A DNA stretch of 64,000 bases from Amycolatopsis sp. FBCC-B4732 (lineage in GTDB: Bacteria; Actinomycetota; Actinomycetes; Mycobacteriales; Pseudonocardiaceae). The notes under the pieces are model-generated. The model was not told where the DNA came from and did no database searches. It saw only the letters and a program-made list of their open reading frames with translations. Numbering within the stretch: position 1 is the first letter of the stretch; every line of letters starts with the position of its first letter. The stretch is taken from contig NZ_CP095376.1 of the NCBI RefSeq assembly GCF_023008405.1, positions 2,504,001 to 2,568,000 of the forward strand, read 5' to 3'. This document shows positions 37,441 to 46,585 of this stretch, one piece after another. The position numbers were made by a program, and so were the translations under genes.

Positions 37441-40399
37441 CGGTGGCGATGCGGTCGGCGATCGGGAGTTGGGCCGCCCGGGCCAGTGGCAGCGCCGCGG
37501 TCCAGTGCTCCGCCGCCGTGCGCAGGTCGCCGTCGGACCGGGCCACCCTGGCCAGGCCGTCGTGGGCCAGCACGTCGGCGTGGCTGTTGCGGTCCCGGCC
37601 GGTCAGGCGCAACGCTTCCGCGAAACAATCACGCGCCTCCGCCCGCGCGCCGGCCGCGGCGTGGATGCGCCCGAGCGTCGTCAGCGCCGCGCTCTCGACG
37701 TCCTTGTGGCCGATGTCCCTGGCGAGGGTCAGCGCGGTTCGGCCGTGCCCGAGCGCGTCCTCGTACCGGGCCCGGGCGCGGAAGCACTCGGCCAGGAACA
37801 CCAGGCTGCGGGCTTCGACTTCGGTGGCGCCGATTGCCCGCGCCCGGGCCCGGGCCTGCTCCAGCAGCGGCAGGCTGACCTCGGTGTCTCCGCGCTCGGT
37901 GAGCGCGTAGCCGAGGTTGAGCAGGGCCGTGGCCTCGAGGTACGGGTTGTCGAGGCCGGGCAGGGCCAGCACGGCCCGGCTGCAGGCGATCGCCGCGTCG
38001 TGGTCCTCGACCCCGGCGTGGGCGACGGCGAGGTTGAGCAGGGGCGCCGCCCGGTCGCGGGCCGTCCCCGCGGCGGCGACCAGTTCCGTGGCGCGGAGCA
38101 GGGTGGGGATCGCCGCGCGGAAGTGGCCGAGGCGGATGTGCACGATCCCGATGTTGGTGTGCACGCGGCCCGCGCCGAGTTCGTCGCCGCGTTCCTCTTC
38201 GATGGCGAGCGCGATCCGCAGGGTGCGCAGCGCCTCGTCCAGCCGCTGGACCACGATGAGTGCCAGCCCCTTGCTCCGGTGCAGCACCGCCTCGGTCCCG
38301 CGGTCCCTGGCCACTTCGAGCCCGCGTTCGTAGACGTCGAGCGCGTCGTCGAGGTAGCCGCGCCGGACGAGCAGGGGCCCGAAGGTGGCCGCAACGTCCG
38401 ACGCGATGTCCGGGACCTCGTGCCGGGCCGCCACCCGCAGCGCGGCGATCAGGTTGCGGTGCTCCGCCGCCACCACGGCCCGCGCCTCGTCGGCGGACGC
38501 GAAGACCGGGCCACCGGGCTCGCCGGCCGACCGGCCCGGGTCGAGGACCCGCTCGGCTGCCCGGCCGAGGGCGAGGTAGTGCGCGAGCAGCCGCCGGATC
38601 GCGGTGTGCCGCTCCGCGGCGGTGCACTCCCGGAGTGCTGTCGTGTGCGCGTACTGGCGGAGCAGGTCGTGGAAGTGGTAGCGCGTGGCGGCGTGCTGGG
38701 CCAGCAGGTTCGCGTCGACGAGTTCTTCGAGCAGGGGAGCGGCTTCGGACGGCGGTATCCCGAGGACCGCTGCCGCGGCCGGCGCGTCGAAGTCCCCGCC
38801 CGGCAGCAGCCCGAGCAGCCGGAAAGCGGCCTGTTCGGCCGCGTCGAGGTGCTGGTAGGACACGGCGAACGCGGCGGCTACGCTGCGATCGCCCGCGGCC
38901 AGCTCGCCGAGCCGGCGATCCTCGTTGCGCAGCAGCTCCGCGAGGAAGCCGAGGGTCCAGGACGGCCGCGCCCGCAGCCGCGACGCCGCGATCCGGATGG
39001 CCAGCGGCAGCCGGCCGCAGAGGTCCGCGATCTCCCGCACGAGGTCCGGGTCGAACGGCGGGCGGCCCGGCTCGGCGATCCGGCGGAACAGCTCGGCGGC
39101 TTCGGCGTCGCTGAGCAGGTCGAGGGACAGCGCGGTCGCGCCTTCCAGCATGGCGAGCCGCCGCCGGCTCGTCACGAGGACCTGGACGCCCGGGGTGCCC
39201 GGCAGCAGGGGCCGGACCTGGGCGGCGTCGGCGGCGTTGTCGAGCACCACCAGCATCCGGCGGCTGGCCACCGCGGCCCGCCACAGCTCGGCACGGCGGT
39301 CGAGCCCGTCCGGGACGCGTTCCGGCGGCACGCCGGCGCCGCGCAGCAGGACGTCCAGCGCGGCGGTGGCCGGCACCGGTGCCTGCCCCGGCGTGTGCCC
39401 GTGGAGGTCGAGGAAGAGCTGCCCGTCCGGATGCCGCTCGGAGAGCAGGTGCCCGACCCTGATCGCCAGCGTGGTCTTCCCGATGCCGGGCATCCCGTCG
39501 AGCGCGGTGATGACGACCGCGCTACCGTCGGCGTCGCGGGTCAGGCCGACGAGCCGGTCGATTTCCGCCGTCCGCCCGGTGAAGTCGGCGACGACCCGCG
39601 GCAGGTACTGACGTTCGCCGGCCGGCCGGACGACGTGCTCGGGGGTGCCGCCGAGGATGCGCTCGTGAAGCGCTTTCAGCTCCCGCCCGGGATCGACGCC
39701 CAGCTCGTCCGCCAAGCGGGCGCTCGTCCGCGCGTACACCTGGAGGGCCTCCGCCGTCCGGCCTTCGCCGTGCAGGACGGCCATCTGCTTCGCGACGAGC
39801 GTCTCGCGGTCGGGGTGGCGGGCGACGAGACCGGCCACCTCCGCGGCGAGGCCGCCGGTGTCACCCAGCTCGAGGCGCAGCTGGATCAGCAGTTCGCGGG
39901 CCGCCAGGCAGCGTTCCTCGAGAGCGACGGCGGCGTCGGCGAAGACCCGGCCGTCGAGGCTCGGCAGCGCGTCACCCCGCCACAGCCCCAGCGCCGCCTC
40001 GAGCAGTCGCTTCGCCGCTCTCGGGTCGGCCGCGGCCTGTTCCCGCGCCTGCGTGACGAGCCGGTCGAAGCGCAGGAAGTCGACGTCACCCTCCGCGACG
40101 ACCAGGCGGTAGCTCCCGCCGTCCGTGGCGATGGCCGTGCGGGCGTCGCCCAGCGCGCCCCGCAGCTTGGCGACGGTGTTGTACACCTGGCTGCGCGCCG
40201 TCGACGGCGGTGCTTCGTCCCAGAGGGCGTCGATCACCTGACCGGGGTGGAGCGAGCGGTTGGCGTTGAGCGCGAGCAGCGCCAGCAGCCGCTGCTGGCG
40301 CCGGCCACCGGCGTTCAGCCGCCGGTCGCCCGACCACACCTCCAGCGGTCCGAGGATGCCCACGCGCAGCGTCCCGAGCCGTACCCCCTGAACTCCCAC
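37388..40399 (-). CDS. SARP-family regulator with NB-ARC and TPR domains
   Basis: This is a large regulator of about 1003 residues. Residues 10-105 form an OmpR-type winged helix (LRVGILGPLEVWSGDRRL), 110-255 the BTAD domain (FDRLVTQAREQ, then YARTSARLADELGVDPGRE), and ~295-550 an NB-ARC ATPase with GMPGIGKTTLAI and RMLVVLDNAADAAQVRPLLP. After that come TPR repeats to the end. This is the AfsR/large SARP type, a pathway activator in actinomycetes. GTG 40399 and GTG 40363 (giving VGILGPLEVW) are both possible starts. Upstream lie a small secreted peptide gene and an 11-bp-period direct repeat, the expected SARP operator. Its 3' end is partly duplicated downstream. Confidence 0.92.
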   Translation of the reverse strand: MGVQGVRLGTLRVGILGPLEVWSGDRRLNAGGRRQQRLLALLALNANRSLHPGQVIDALWDEAPPSTARSQVYNTVAKLRGALGDARTAIATDGGSYRLVVAEGDVDFLRFDRLVTQAREQAAADPRAAKRLLEAALGLWRGDALPSLDGRVFADAAVALEERCLAARELLIQLRLELGDTGGLAAEVAGLVARHPDRETLVAKQMAVLHGEGRTAEALQVYARTSARLADELGVDPGRELKALHERILGGTPEHVVRPAGERQYLPRVVADFTGRTAEIDRLVGLTRDADGSAVVITALDGMPGIGKTTLAIRVGHLLSERHPDGQLFLDLHGHTPGQAPVPATAALDVLLRGAGVPPERVPDGLDRRAELWRAAVASRRMLVVLDNAADAAQVRPLLPGTPGVQVLVTSRRRLAMLEGATALSLDLLSDAEAAELFRRIAEPGRPPFDPDLVREIADLCGRLPLAIRIAASRLRARPSWTLGFLAELLRNEDRRLGELAAGDRSVAAAFAVSYQHLDAAEQAAFRLLGLLPGGDFDAPAAAAVLGIPPSEAAPLLEELVDANLLAQHAATRYHFHDLLRQYAHTTALRECTAAERHTAIRRLLAHYLALGRAAERVLDPGRSAGEPGGPVFASADEARAVVAAEHRNLIAALRVAARHEVPDIASDVAATFGPLLVRRGYLDDALDVYERGLEVARDRGTEAVLHRSKGLALIVVQRLDEALRTLRIALAIEEERGDELGAGRVHTNIGIVHIRLGHFRAAIPTLLRATELVAAAGTARDRAAPLLNLAVAHAGVEDHDAAIACSRAVLALPGLDNPYLEATALLNLGYALTERGDTEVSLPLLEQARARARAIGATEVEARSLVFLAECFRARARYEDALGHGRTALTLARDIGHKDVESAALTTLGRIHAAAGARAEARDCFAEALRLTGRDRNSHADVLAHDGLARVARSDGDLRTAAEHWTAALPLARAAQLPIADRIATELAGLDEPDAPQGRPVD

Positions 40400-40464
40400 G
40401 CCGGCCAGTATCGCCCGGCGGCCGACCGGGAGTACAGCGACCGGGCCGCTTCACCCCGGAGGTG

Positions 40465-40602
40465 TCAGCAGCCCGTCCTCGAGCCGACGCACCCCGACGT
40501 CGGACTGGCCGGCGCGGCCGGCGAGGCTTGCGCCGTGACCGGCGTTGCGAACACGACGACGGCGGCCAGCGCGAGCGCCCACGCCGCTGCTTTCTTCACC
40601 AT
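40465..40602 (-). CDS. Small secreted peptide, 45 residues
   Basis: ATG 40602 follows a GGGGAGGA ribosome site and opens a 45-residue protein with a clear signal peptide (VKKAAAWALALAAVVVFATP, cleaved after TAQA). The short mature part is SPAAPASPTSGCVGSRTGC, with two cysteines that could form a disulfide. It sits 66 bases upstream of the SARP gene in the same direction and divergent from another small secreted protein. It may be a signal or structural peptide; function is unknown. Confidence 0.7.
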   Translation of the reverse strand: MVKKAAAWALALAAVVVFATPVTAQASPAAPASPTSGCVGSRTGC

Positions 40603-40625
40603 GACGATCCTCCCCTTGTCGTGCC

Positions 40626-40692
40626 GATAGCGTCCCGAAGGTCGCTATCCGATCGCTATCCGCGCCGGCTCCCGGGATGCGGAACGGATAGC
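40626..40692. promoter_or_regulatory. Probable SARP operator between divergent peptide genes
   Basis: TCGCTATCC occurs at 40642-40650 and 40653-40661, exactly 11 bp apart, the spacing bound by SARP regulators. Its complement GATAGCG lies at 40626-40632, and a related GGATAGCC lies at about 40686. The region lies between the divergent starts at 40602 and 40715 and 227 bases before the SARP start. Confidence 0.6.
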
Positions 40693-40714
40693 CCGGCTCT
40701 TTAACGTCCCGTTC

Positions 40715-40975
40715 GTGCGAACACACGGCATCGCCGGACGAGTGTGCCTCGGCGCGTTGGCCGCGGCAGTGCTCCTCGGCCACGCCCCGGTCCCGGTGGC
40801 CGAAGCCGCCACCCCGACGGCGGTCCGGCTGCTGCGGAAGGTCGAGATCCGGACGCGCGTCCACTGCGCCCCCGCCGGTGACCGCGGTGTGTTCGGGTGT
40901 CACGCCCTCCGCGAACCGGCCGGCACGACCGTCGTCCTCCCGGGCGGGCCGCCGGTCACGGCCGCCGCGTGGTGA
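40715..40975 (+). CDS. Small secreted protein, 86 residues
   Basis: GTG 40715 opens a protein with a signal peptide (GRVCLGALAAAVLLGHAPVP, cleaved near AEA|ATP) and a mature part of ~55 residues with two cysteines (VHCAPAGDRGVFGCHAL). It has no recognised domain. It is divergent from the 45-residue peptide and shares its operator region. Its last 20 bases overlap the end of the convergent toxin gene. It is too small and on the wrong strand to be an obvious immunity gene for that toxin. Confidence 0.55.
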   Translation: MRTHGIAGRVCLGALAAAVLLGHAPVPVAEAATPTAVRLLRKVEIRTRVHCAPAGDRGVFGCHALREPAGTTVVLPGGPPVTAAAW

Positions 40976-43900
40976 TGGAGAGGTCGAACTCCTGGACCAC
41001 GTACCCGGCGTACCGGTCGGCGGGCCGCTTCGCCGCGGGCATCGCCCTCAGCTGCTCCTCCGTGTAGCCGGTCAGGTCCGCCTTCTCGACCTGGGCCTTG
41101 ACGTGGAAGTAACGCAGCTTGCCTTCGTCGAGCTGCGCCTGCATCAGGCGCGCGTGACCGGCTTCGGGTTCGCCGCGCTCGATCATCTTGGCGATGATGT
41201 TCCGGACGTACTCGGGGTGGCCCTGCTCGTAGCCGCCGTTGGCGTTGTAGCCGGCCGAGGGGCCCTTCGCCTCGACGATCACGTAGTTGCCGTCGGGGTC
41301 CACGTGCACCTGGTCGAAGTGGTTCGCACCCCGGTCGGGCACGTCGACGCGGCGCAGCGGCCGGTCGGCGAAGTCCGGCTGCCCGAGCCCGTCGCCGACG
41401 GCGTGGTCGGCGGCCAGGTCGCCCAGCCGGTTGTTCCAGTGGTTGCTCTGCACGTCGTTGAACCCGGCCTGGTCGATCCGGTCGAGCGCGGTGTCGAAGC
41501 GGCTGTCCGGCAGGGGAGTGCCGCGGACCGCGTGGTTGGCTTCGTCCAAATAGGACCAGATGTGCGGCCGCCCGGCGGCGAGGATGTCGGCGTCCTCCAG
41601 CAGCTGCGCCGACGCGGTGTCACGTCCGCCGGCCCGCCGGTGGGCGTCGATGGTCTCGGACTTGACGTTGGTCGGGCGGTCGTGGATTTCGTAGTCCCCG
41701 CCGGCGTTCCGGCGGAGCGCGGGGAGTTCGGCCCCGTCGTGCTGGACGTCGGTGTTCTTCCGCGCCAGGACGGTGTCGTTCCCCTCGGCCTGCCGCCAGT
41801 ACTTGCGGAGCAGCTTTTCGGCTTCTTCGTCGTGCTTGTTGAGCCGGTCGACGAGCTCTTGCTGGACCTTCTTCTTGTGCGCCTCGGCGGCATCGTCACC
41901 CCGGGCGCGCGCGTCGTCGGCGTCGAGGCCCTCCTTGTCGTGCGCCCCGGGCGCGAACCCGTCGTCGCCGGCGCGGTGGGTGGTGCCGTCGGGGTGGTGG
42001 GTGTTCCATTCGCCGTCGGGTGGGATGCGGGGGCGCATGCGTCCGTCGGGGCCGATTTCGTAGTCGGAGGAGAAGACGCGTCCGTGGGAGTCGGTCCAGG
42101 CGGGTTTGGTGGGTGCGGTGACGTCGGTGTCGAGTTCGCGGGAGAGGCGGTGGGCGAAGTCGTTGGAGGAGGCGTCGCAGCCGATGAGCCGGATGGGGCG
42201 GCCGTCGTAGTCGCCGTTGTGGCGGAGGATGTCGGCGAATTGTTCGGGGGTGTAGTGGTGGTCGCCGATGCGTGCGTGTCCGTCGGGGGTGACGTGGACG
42301 TCGACGGTGTAGCGGCCGTGGGGGTCGGGTGGGACGCGGTGGGGGAGGTCGCCGATGGTGGGGTCGTCGGCGTGGTAGGAGCTGCCTGCGGGGGTGTTTT
42401 CGGCGTGGCGGGCGTTGATCTGGTCGGGGGTGGGGGGTTCGGGGTCGTGGTGGTGGGGGGTGCTGTCGGGGTCGGTGGGGGTGTGGTCGTGGGGTGCGTG
42501 GGTGGTGCCGTCGGTGCTGGGGGTGTGGCCGTCGGTGCCGTGCGGGCGGGTGCCGCTGTTGGTGCCGGGGGTGTGCCCGGTGGGTCGGGTGTCGGGGGCG
42601 TGGGTGCCGGGCCCGTAGCCGCCGCGGGCGGCGGGTGCGGGTGCGTCGGGTGTGCGGGGACGGCTGGTGGGCAGGTCCGCGCCGGTGCGGGGCCGTCCGG
42701 GTGCGTCGATGTGCGCGCCGGGGCTGCCCGGGGTGCCGGTCCAGCCCCCACCACCGCCGCCGGTGCGCGGGGTCCCGCCACCGAGCCCGCCGCCACCGGG
42801 TGTGCCGCCGGGCGGCATCCCGCCACCGGCCATGGGTGCGGCGCTTTGCGGTGGGGCACCGTCCCCGCCGCGGGGTTGGGGGGACGGTGCCGGGGTCGCT
42901 GGTGCGGGGGGTGGTGGGTGCGGTGCCGCTGGCGGAGGTGGTGCCGTCGGTGCGGGGAGGTGCGGCGCTGCTGGGTGTGTCGGTCCCGGGGTGCGAGCCC
43001 GGCGAGGCCCCGGTGTGGGTGAGGGACGGGCTGCTGCCCCCGGAGTGGCTGGCTGTGCTGTCGCCGCCACGGGTGGGCGAGGGACCGTTGTCGGCGGCGT
43101 GGGAGGGAGTGCCGTCGCTGCCGCGGGTCGGCGAGGGGCTGCTGTCGCTTGCTCGGGAGGGTGTGTTGTCGCTGGCGTGCGAGGGAGTGCTGTCGCTGCC
43201 GCGAGTGGGCGATGGGCTGCTATCCCCACCGCGGGACGGTGTGTTGTCCCCGCCGTGCGGGGGCGTGCCGTCGCTGCCACGGGTGGGCGAAGGGCTGCTG
43301 TCGCTCACCCGGGAGGGTGTGTTGTCGCTGGCGTGGGAGGGCGTGCCGTCGCTGCCACGGGTGGGTGAGGGACTGCTGTCGCCCGCGTGCGAGGGCTCGC
43401 TGCCACGGGTCGGCGACGGGCTCGAATCGCCTGCGTGGGAAGGAGAACGCGTCGGCGAGGGACTGCTGTCGCCGGCGTGCGACGGGCTCGAATCCCCGCT
43501 GCGGGAAGGCGAATCATCACTCGACCGCGCCGCCGAGGGGCTGCCCTCCGGCGAGCCATCGCCCGCGTGCGAAGGAGCACCATCCCCGTCCGGTGAACTG
43601 GATCCGTCGCGGCTGCGGCGGGAGCCCGCATCGGGTGAGGAGTCGGTGTTCATCGGGTCCGAACTCGTCGAATCCCCGTCCGCGTGACCCGAAGCCCCGT
43701 CCCCATCGCCGGAGTGCGAACCGTCCCCGCCGGAACCCCCGTCCGGGGAATCCCCGCCGCCATGCGCACGGGTGTGGACCCCGCCCTCACCCTGGGGGAT
43801 CTTGTGGACGAACCCGCCCTCCTTCACCTTCAACCCGTCCAGCCCGCTGACCTTGCCCAGGACCTTCCCGAACACCTTCGCGATCTTCTCGAAGATGTCC

Positions 43901-44679
43901 ACCAGCTTCGACAGCAGCGGCGAGACTTTCCGGATCGTGTCGGTCAGCTTCTTGAGCAGCTCCCCGATCTTCTTGCCCCACTTCGCGATCGCCGCCGACG
44001 CCTGCGCGACCACCACCGGGGTGCCGAAACCGAGGGAGAAGACCTCCTCCATCACCCACGCGATCAGCTTGCCGACCAGGTCCGCGATCAGCTGCCGGAC
44101 CGTCTCGCGGACGAACGACACCACCTGGCCCATGATCATCGTGACCGTGCTGATCGCCCCGGCCACTGTCGCCGCGCCCGAGAGGGCATCGCTGTGCTCC
44201 GCGGCGAACGTGCGGTACGCGTCGGCTCCCGCGCCGGTCCAGCCGGTGGTGCCGTTCTTGACCGCGTTGTCGAAATCGGTTTTGCGTTCACCGAGTGCCT
44301 TGGACACGTTGCCCCACGTGTCGGCGTAGGACTGGATGACGGGCGGGTTCCCGGCCACGGAGTCGAGCATGTCCTTCAGTGGCTGGATGTGTTCCATCAG
44401 GAACGACGCGACTGAGGACATCAGGTACCCGAACGGGTCGATCGCGGCGCCGGCTATTTCCCCGGCGAGGGAGAGCATGCCGAGGCCGCCGGAGACCCAG
44501 TCGCCGTCTTTGATGCCGTTGAAGGCGTCCATGGAGGATTCGGCGATGCCGATGCCGCCGGCCCAGCCGTAGTCGCCGTTGCCGGCGGTGAACGCGCCGG
44601 GGCCGTCCGGGTCCTGCTTCGACTCCGCGACCAGCGGATTCCCCTCCGGCATCAGCACACCCCCGTTGAAAGCCCCCAT
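40956..44679 (-). pseudogene. Second WXG100-type polymorphic toxin gene, frameshifted
   Basis: The first part (44679 down to ~42883) encodes a helical WXG100-like region (NPLVAESKQDPDGP, GWTGAGADAYRTFAAEH), then a Ser/Pro/Asp-rich repeat linker. After a run of six bases at 42878-42883 the coding sense continues one base out of phase (PRGGDGAPPQSAAPMAGGGM onward) to 40956. Removing one base of the run joins the halves into one protein of ~1240 residues. The second half has a Gly-rich linker, a C80-like region (GRPIRLIGCDASSNDFAHRL, then TKPAWTD) and a PD-(D/E)XK-type nuclease tip (FDQVHVDPDGNYVIVEAKG). Its N-terminus resembles that of the RHS toxin. No immunity gene is adjacent. The cause may be mutation, phase variation or a sequencing error. 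Confidence 0.85.
43066..43550 (-). repeat. Ser/Pro repeat linker of the second toxin
   Basis: The linker contains three 26-residue (78-bp) units like GSDGTPSHASDNTPSRVSDS followed by SPSPTR, and several shortened units of 14-18 residues, all ending SPSPTR or PSPTR. The underlying DNA is repetitive, a likely source of length variation or assembly error. Confidence 0.85.
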
Positions 44680-44742
44680 ACTGACGTCCCGCGGGAGGTC
44701 CCGGTTCCGGGAGACCGAGAATTGCGCCGAACGGTCCAGGGA

Positions 44743-45348
44743 TTACAACCAGCCGTTGGTTTCCGCGATGCGCGCCGCTTCGACGCGGGTGCGTGTCTCC
44801 GTCTTGCCGATCGCCGCGGAGAGGTGGTTGCGGACCGTGCCGCGGGACAGGCCCAGCGCCGTCGCGATCTCCGCCACCGTGCCGCCGCCCGCCGCGGCTC
44901 GGAGGACGTCGGCTTCGCGGTCCGTCAGGGGGCTGGCGCCCGCGGCGAGGGACTCGGCGGCCAGTGCCGGGTCGACGAAACGCAGCCCCGCGTGGACGCG
45001 CCGGATCGCGTTGATCAGCTGCTCCGGCCGCGAATCCTTGACGACGAAGCCGGCCGCGCCCGCGGTCATCGCGCGGGAGAGGTAGCCGGGACGGCCGAAC
45101 GTCGTGCAGATCACCACCCGGCACGCCGGGAGCGCGTGCCGCAGCTGCCCGGTCACCTCGATGCCGTCGCGCCCGGGCATCTGGACGTCGAGCAGCGCGA
45201 TGTCCGGTGCCGTGCGCCGTGCCACCGCCAGCACCTCCGTGCCCGAACCGACTTCCGCGACCACGTCGAGGTCGGACTCCATCCGCAGCATCGCCGCCAG
45301 CGCGCCGCGCACCAGCGCCTGGTCGTCGGCCAGCAGGACCCGGATCAC
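44743..45348 (-). CDS. NarL/FixJ-type response regulator
   Basis: This 201-residue regulator has a receiver domain (IRVLLADDQALVRGALAAML, the phospho-acceptor in IALLDVQMPG, and the lysine in GFVVKDSRPEQL). A LuxR-type helix-turn-helix follows (LTDREADVLRAAAGGGTVAE, then GLSRGTVRNHLS). GTG 45348 overlaps the kinase stop as GTGA, so the pair is translationally coupled. The targets are unknown; the adjacent toxin gene, 63 bases downstream in the same direction, is one candidate. Confidence 0.95.
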   Translation of the reverse strand: MIRVLLADDQALVRGALAAMLRMESDLDVVAEVGSGTEVLAVARRTAPDIALLDVQMPGRDGIEVTGQLRHALPACRVVICTTFGRPGYLSRAMTAGAAGFVVKDSRPEQLINAIRRVHAGLRFVDPALAAESLAAGASPLTDREADVLRAAAGGGTVAEIATALGLSRGTVRNHLSAAIGKTETRTRVEAARIAETNGWL

Positions 45349-46514
45349 GCCGGCACCTCGGCGTACACCCGGAAGCCGCCGCGGGGGCCGCGGCCGTGTT
45401 CGAGCGCGCCCGACACCGCGGTCAGGCGTTCGGTGAGCCCGGTCAGGCCGTGCCCCGGTGCCGCGTCGGCAGTGGCGGTCCCGTCGTCGGTGACCTCCAC
45501 CCACCCCGGCCCGAGCCGGACCCGGCACCTCGTCGCGTCCGAGTGGCGCAGCACGTTGGTGACGGCTTCGCGCACGACGTACCCGAACACGCCCCGCAGC
45601 GCCGGGTCGACGTCGGCGGCGGTGCCCGGCAGCTCGGCCCGCACACCCGCCGCACGCAGGGCCGCCCGCGCGCCGGCGAGTTCGGTGTCCAGCGTGACTT
45701 CGCGGTAGCCCGAAACGGTGGCCCGCACGTCGGAAAGCGATTGGTGGCACAGGTTTTCGAGGTCGCGGATCTCGGCGAGTGCGGGCTCGGGACTGCCCGG
45801 CGACTCCAGGATCCGCCGGGCCAGCCCCAGCTTCAGGCTCATCGTCGACAGGTTGTGCCCCAGGATGTCGTGCAGGTCGCGGGCGACGCGCTCGCGTTCC
45901 CGCGTCACGGCCAGGTTCCGGACCTGTTCGCGCGCGGCCTGCAGGTGCCCGATGGTGAAGATCAGCGCGAACACCGTGCCCAGCGCGATCGTGACCCCGG
46001 CGAGGGTGATCGGCCGCGACCAGGTCACGTGCCCGGTCCCCAGCGCCATCCACGTGATCTGCCCGGCCACCGTCGCGAAGCCGAGCGGCAGCGACCAGCG
46101 CAGCGGCAGCAGCATCAGCCCGAGCGCCACGGCGTAGGTCAGCTCGGTCAGGTAGTCGGGTGAGCCCAGGACGACGGCCGGGACGGCGCCGAGCGCGAAC
46201 ACCGCGGCCACGAGCGTGCCTCGCCGCCGGCGCGGCGCCGACGGTCCGGACCACAAGACGTACAGGTAGCCGGCGGCGTAGCAGCCGAGCGCGGCGAAGG
46301 CGATGCCGCTGCGCACCCCGCCGTGGTTGCCGTGGCCGATTTCGGCGACCTGGGCGGTCAGGCCGAGGACGGCGGCGGCGTTGACCGCGATCGTGGTGAC
46401 CCGCTGGCGGCGGGTCCGCCGGAAACTCCAGTCCGGCCACCGGCGCGCCGGGAACCGGTCTTGATCACGTCCACCCACCCCGGTCACCTTACCGATCCGG
46501 GAGAAATCGCCCAT
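45345..46514 (-). CDS. DesK/NarX-like sensor histidine kinase
   Basis: This ~389-residue kinase has about five hydrophobic membrane segments in its first 200 residues. A HisKA_3 dimerisation helix follows with the phosphorylated histidine in ARDLHDILGHNLSTMSLKL, and then a HATPase domain (VVREAVTNVLRHSDATRC, then PGHGLTGLTERL). ATG 46514 is chosen; GTG 46526 and GTG 46487 are alternatives. It is the partner of the overlapping response regulator. There is no large extracellular sensor, so it probably reads a membrane signal. It is divergent from the secreted peptidase gene. Confidence 0.92.
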   Translation of the reverse strand: MGDFSRIGKVTGVGGRDQDRFPARRWPDWSFRRTRRQRVTTIAVNAAAVLGLTAQVAEIGHGNHGGVRSGIAFAALGCYAAGYLYVLWSGPSAPRRRRGTLVAAVFALGAVPAVVLGSPDYLTELTYAVALGLMLLPLRWSLPLGFATVAGQITWMALGTGHVTWSRPITLAGVTIALGTVFALIFTIGHLQAAREQVRNLAVTRERERVARDLHDILGHNLSTMSLKLGLARRILESPGSPEPALAEIRDLENLCHQSLSDVRATVSGYREVTLDTELAGARAALRAAGVRAELPGTAADVDPALRGVFGYVVREAVTNVLRHSDATRCRVRLGPGWVEVTDDGTATADAAPGHGLTGLTERLTAVSGALEHGRGPRGGFRVYAEVPA

Positions 46515-46585
46515 GACAAATGGCACGGGGTGGGCTCGGCGAGGCGTGGTGTCGTGATCTTGTGCCGATGCGACGAGGAGTTCCG

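Noticed and set aside
40715-40975. Immunity protein for the second toxin
   Set aside because: It is secreted, on the opposite strand and overlaps the toxin end; immunity proteins for nuclease tips are cytoplasmic and follow the toxin.
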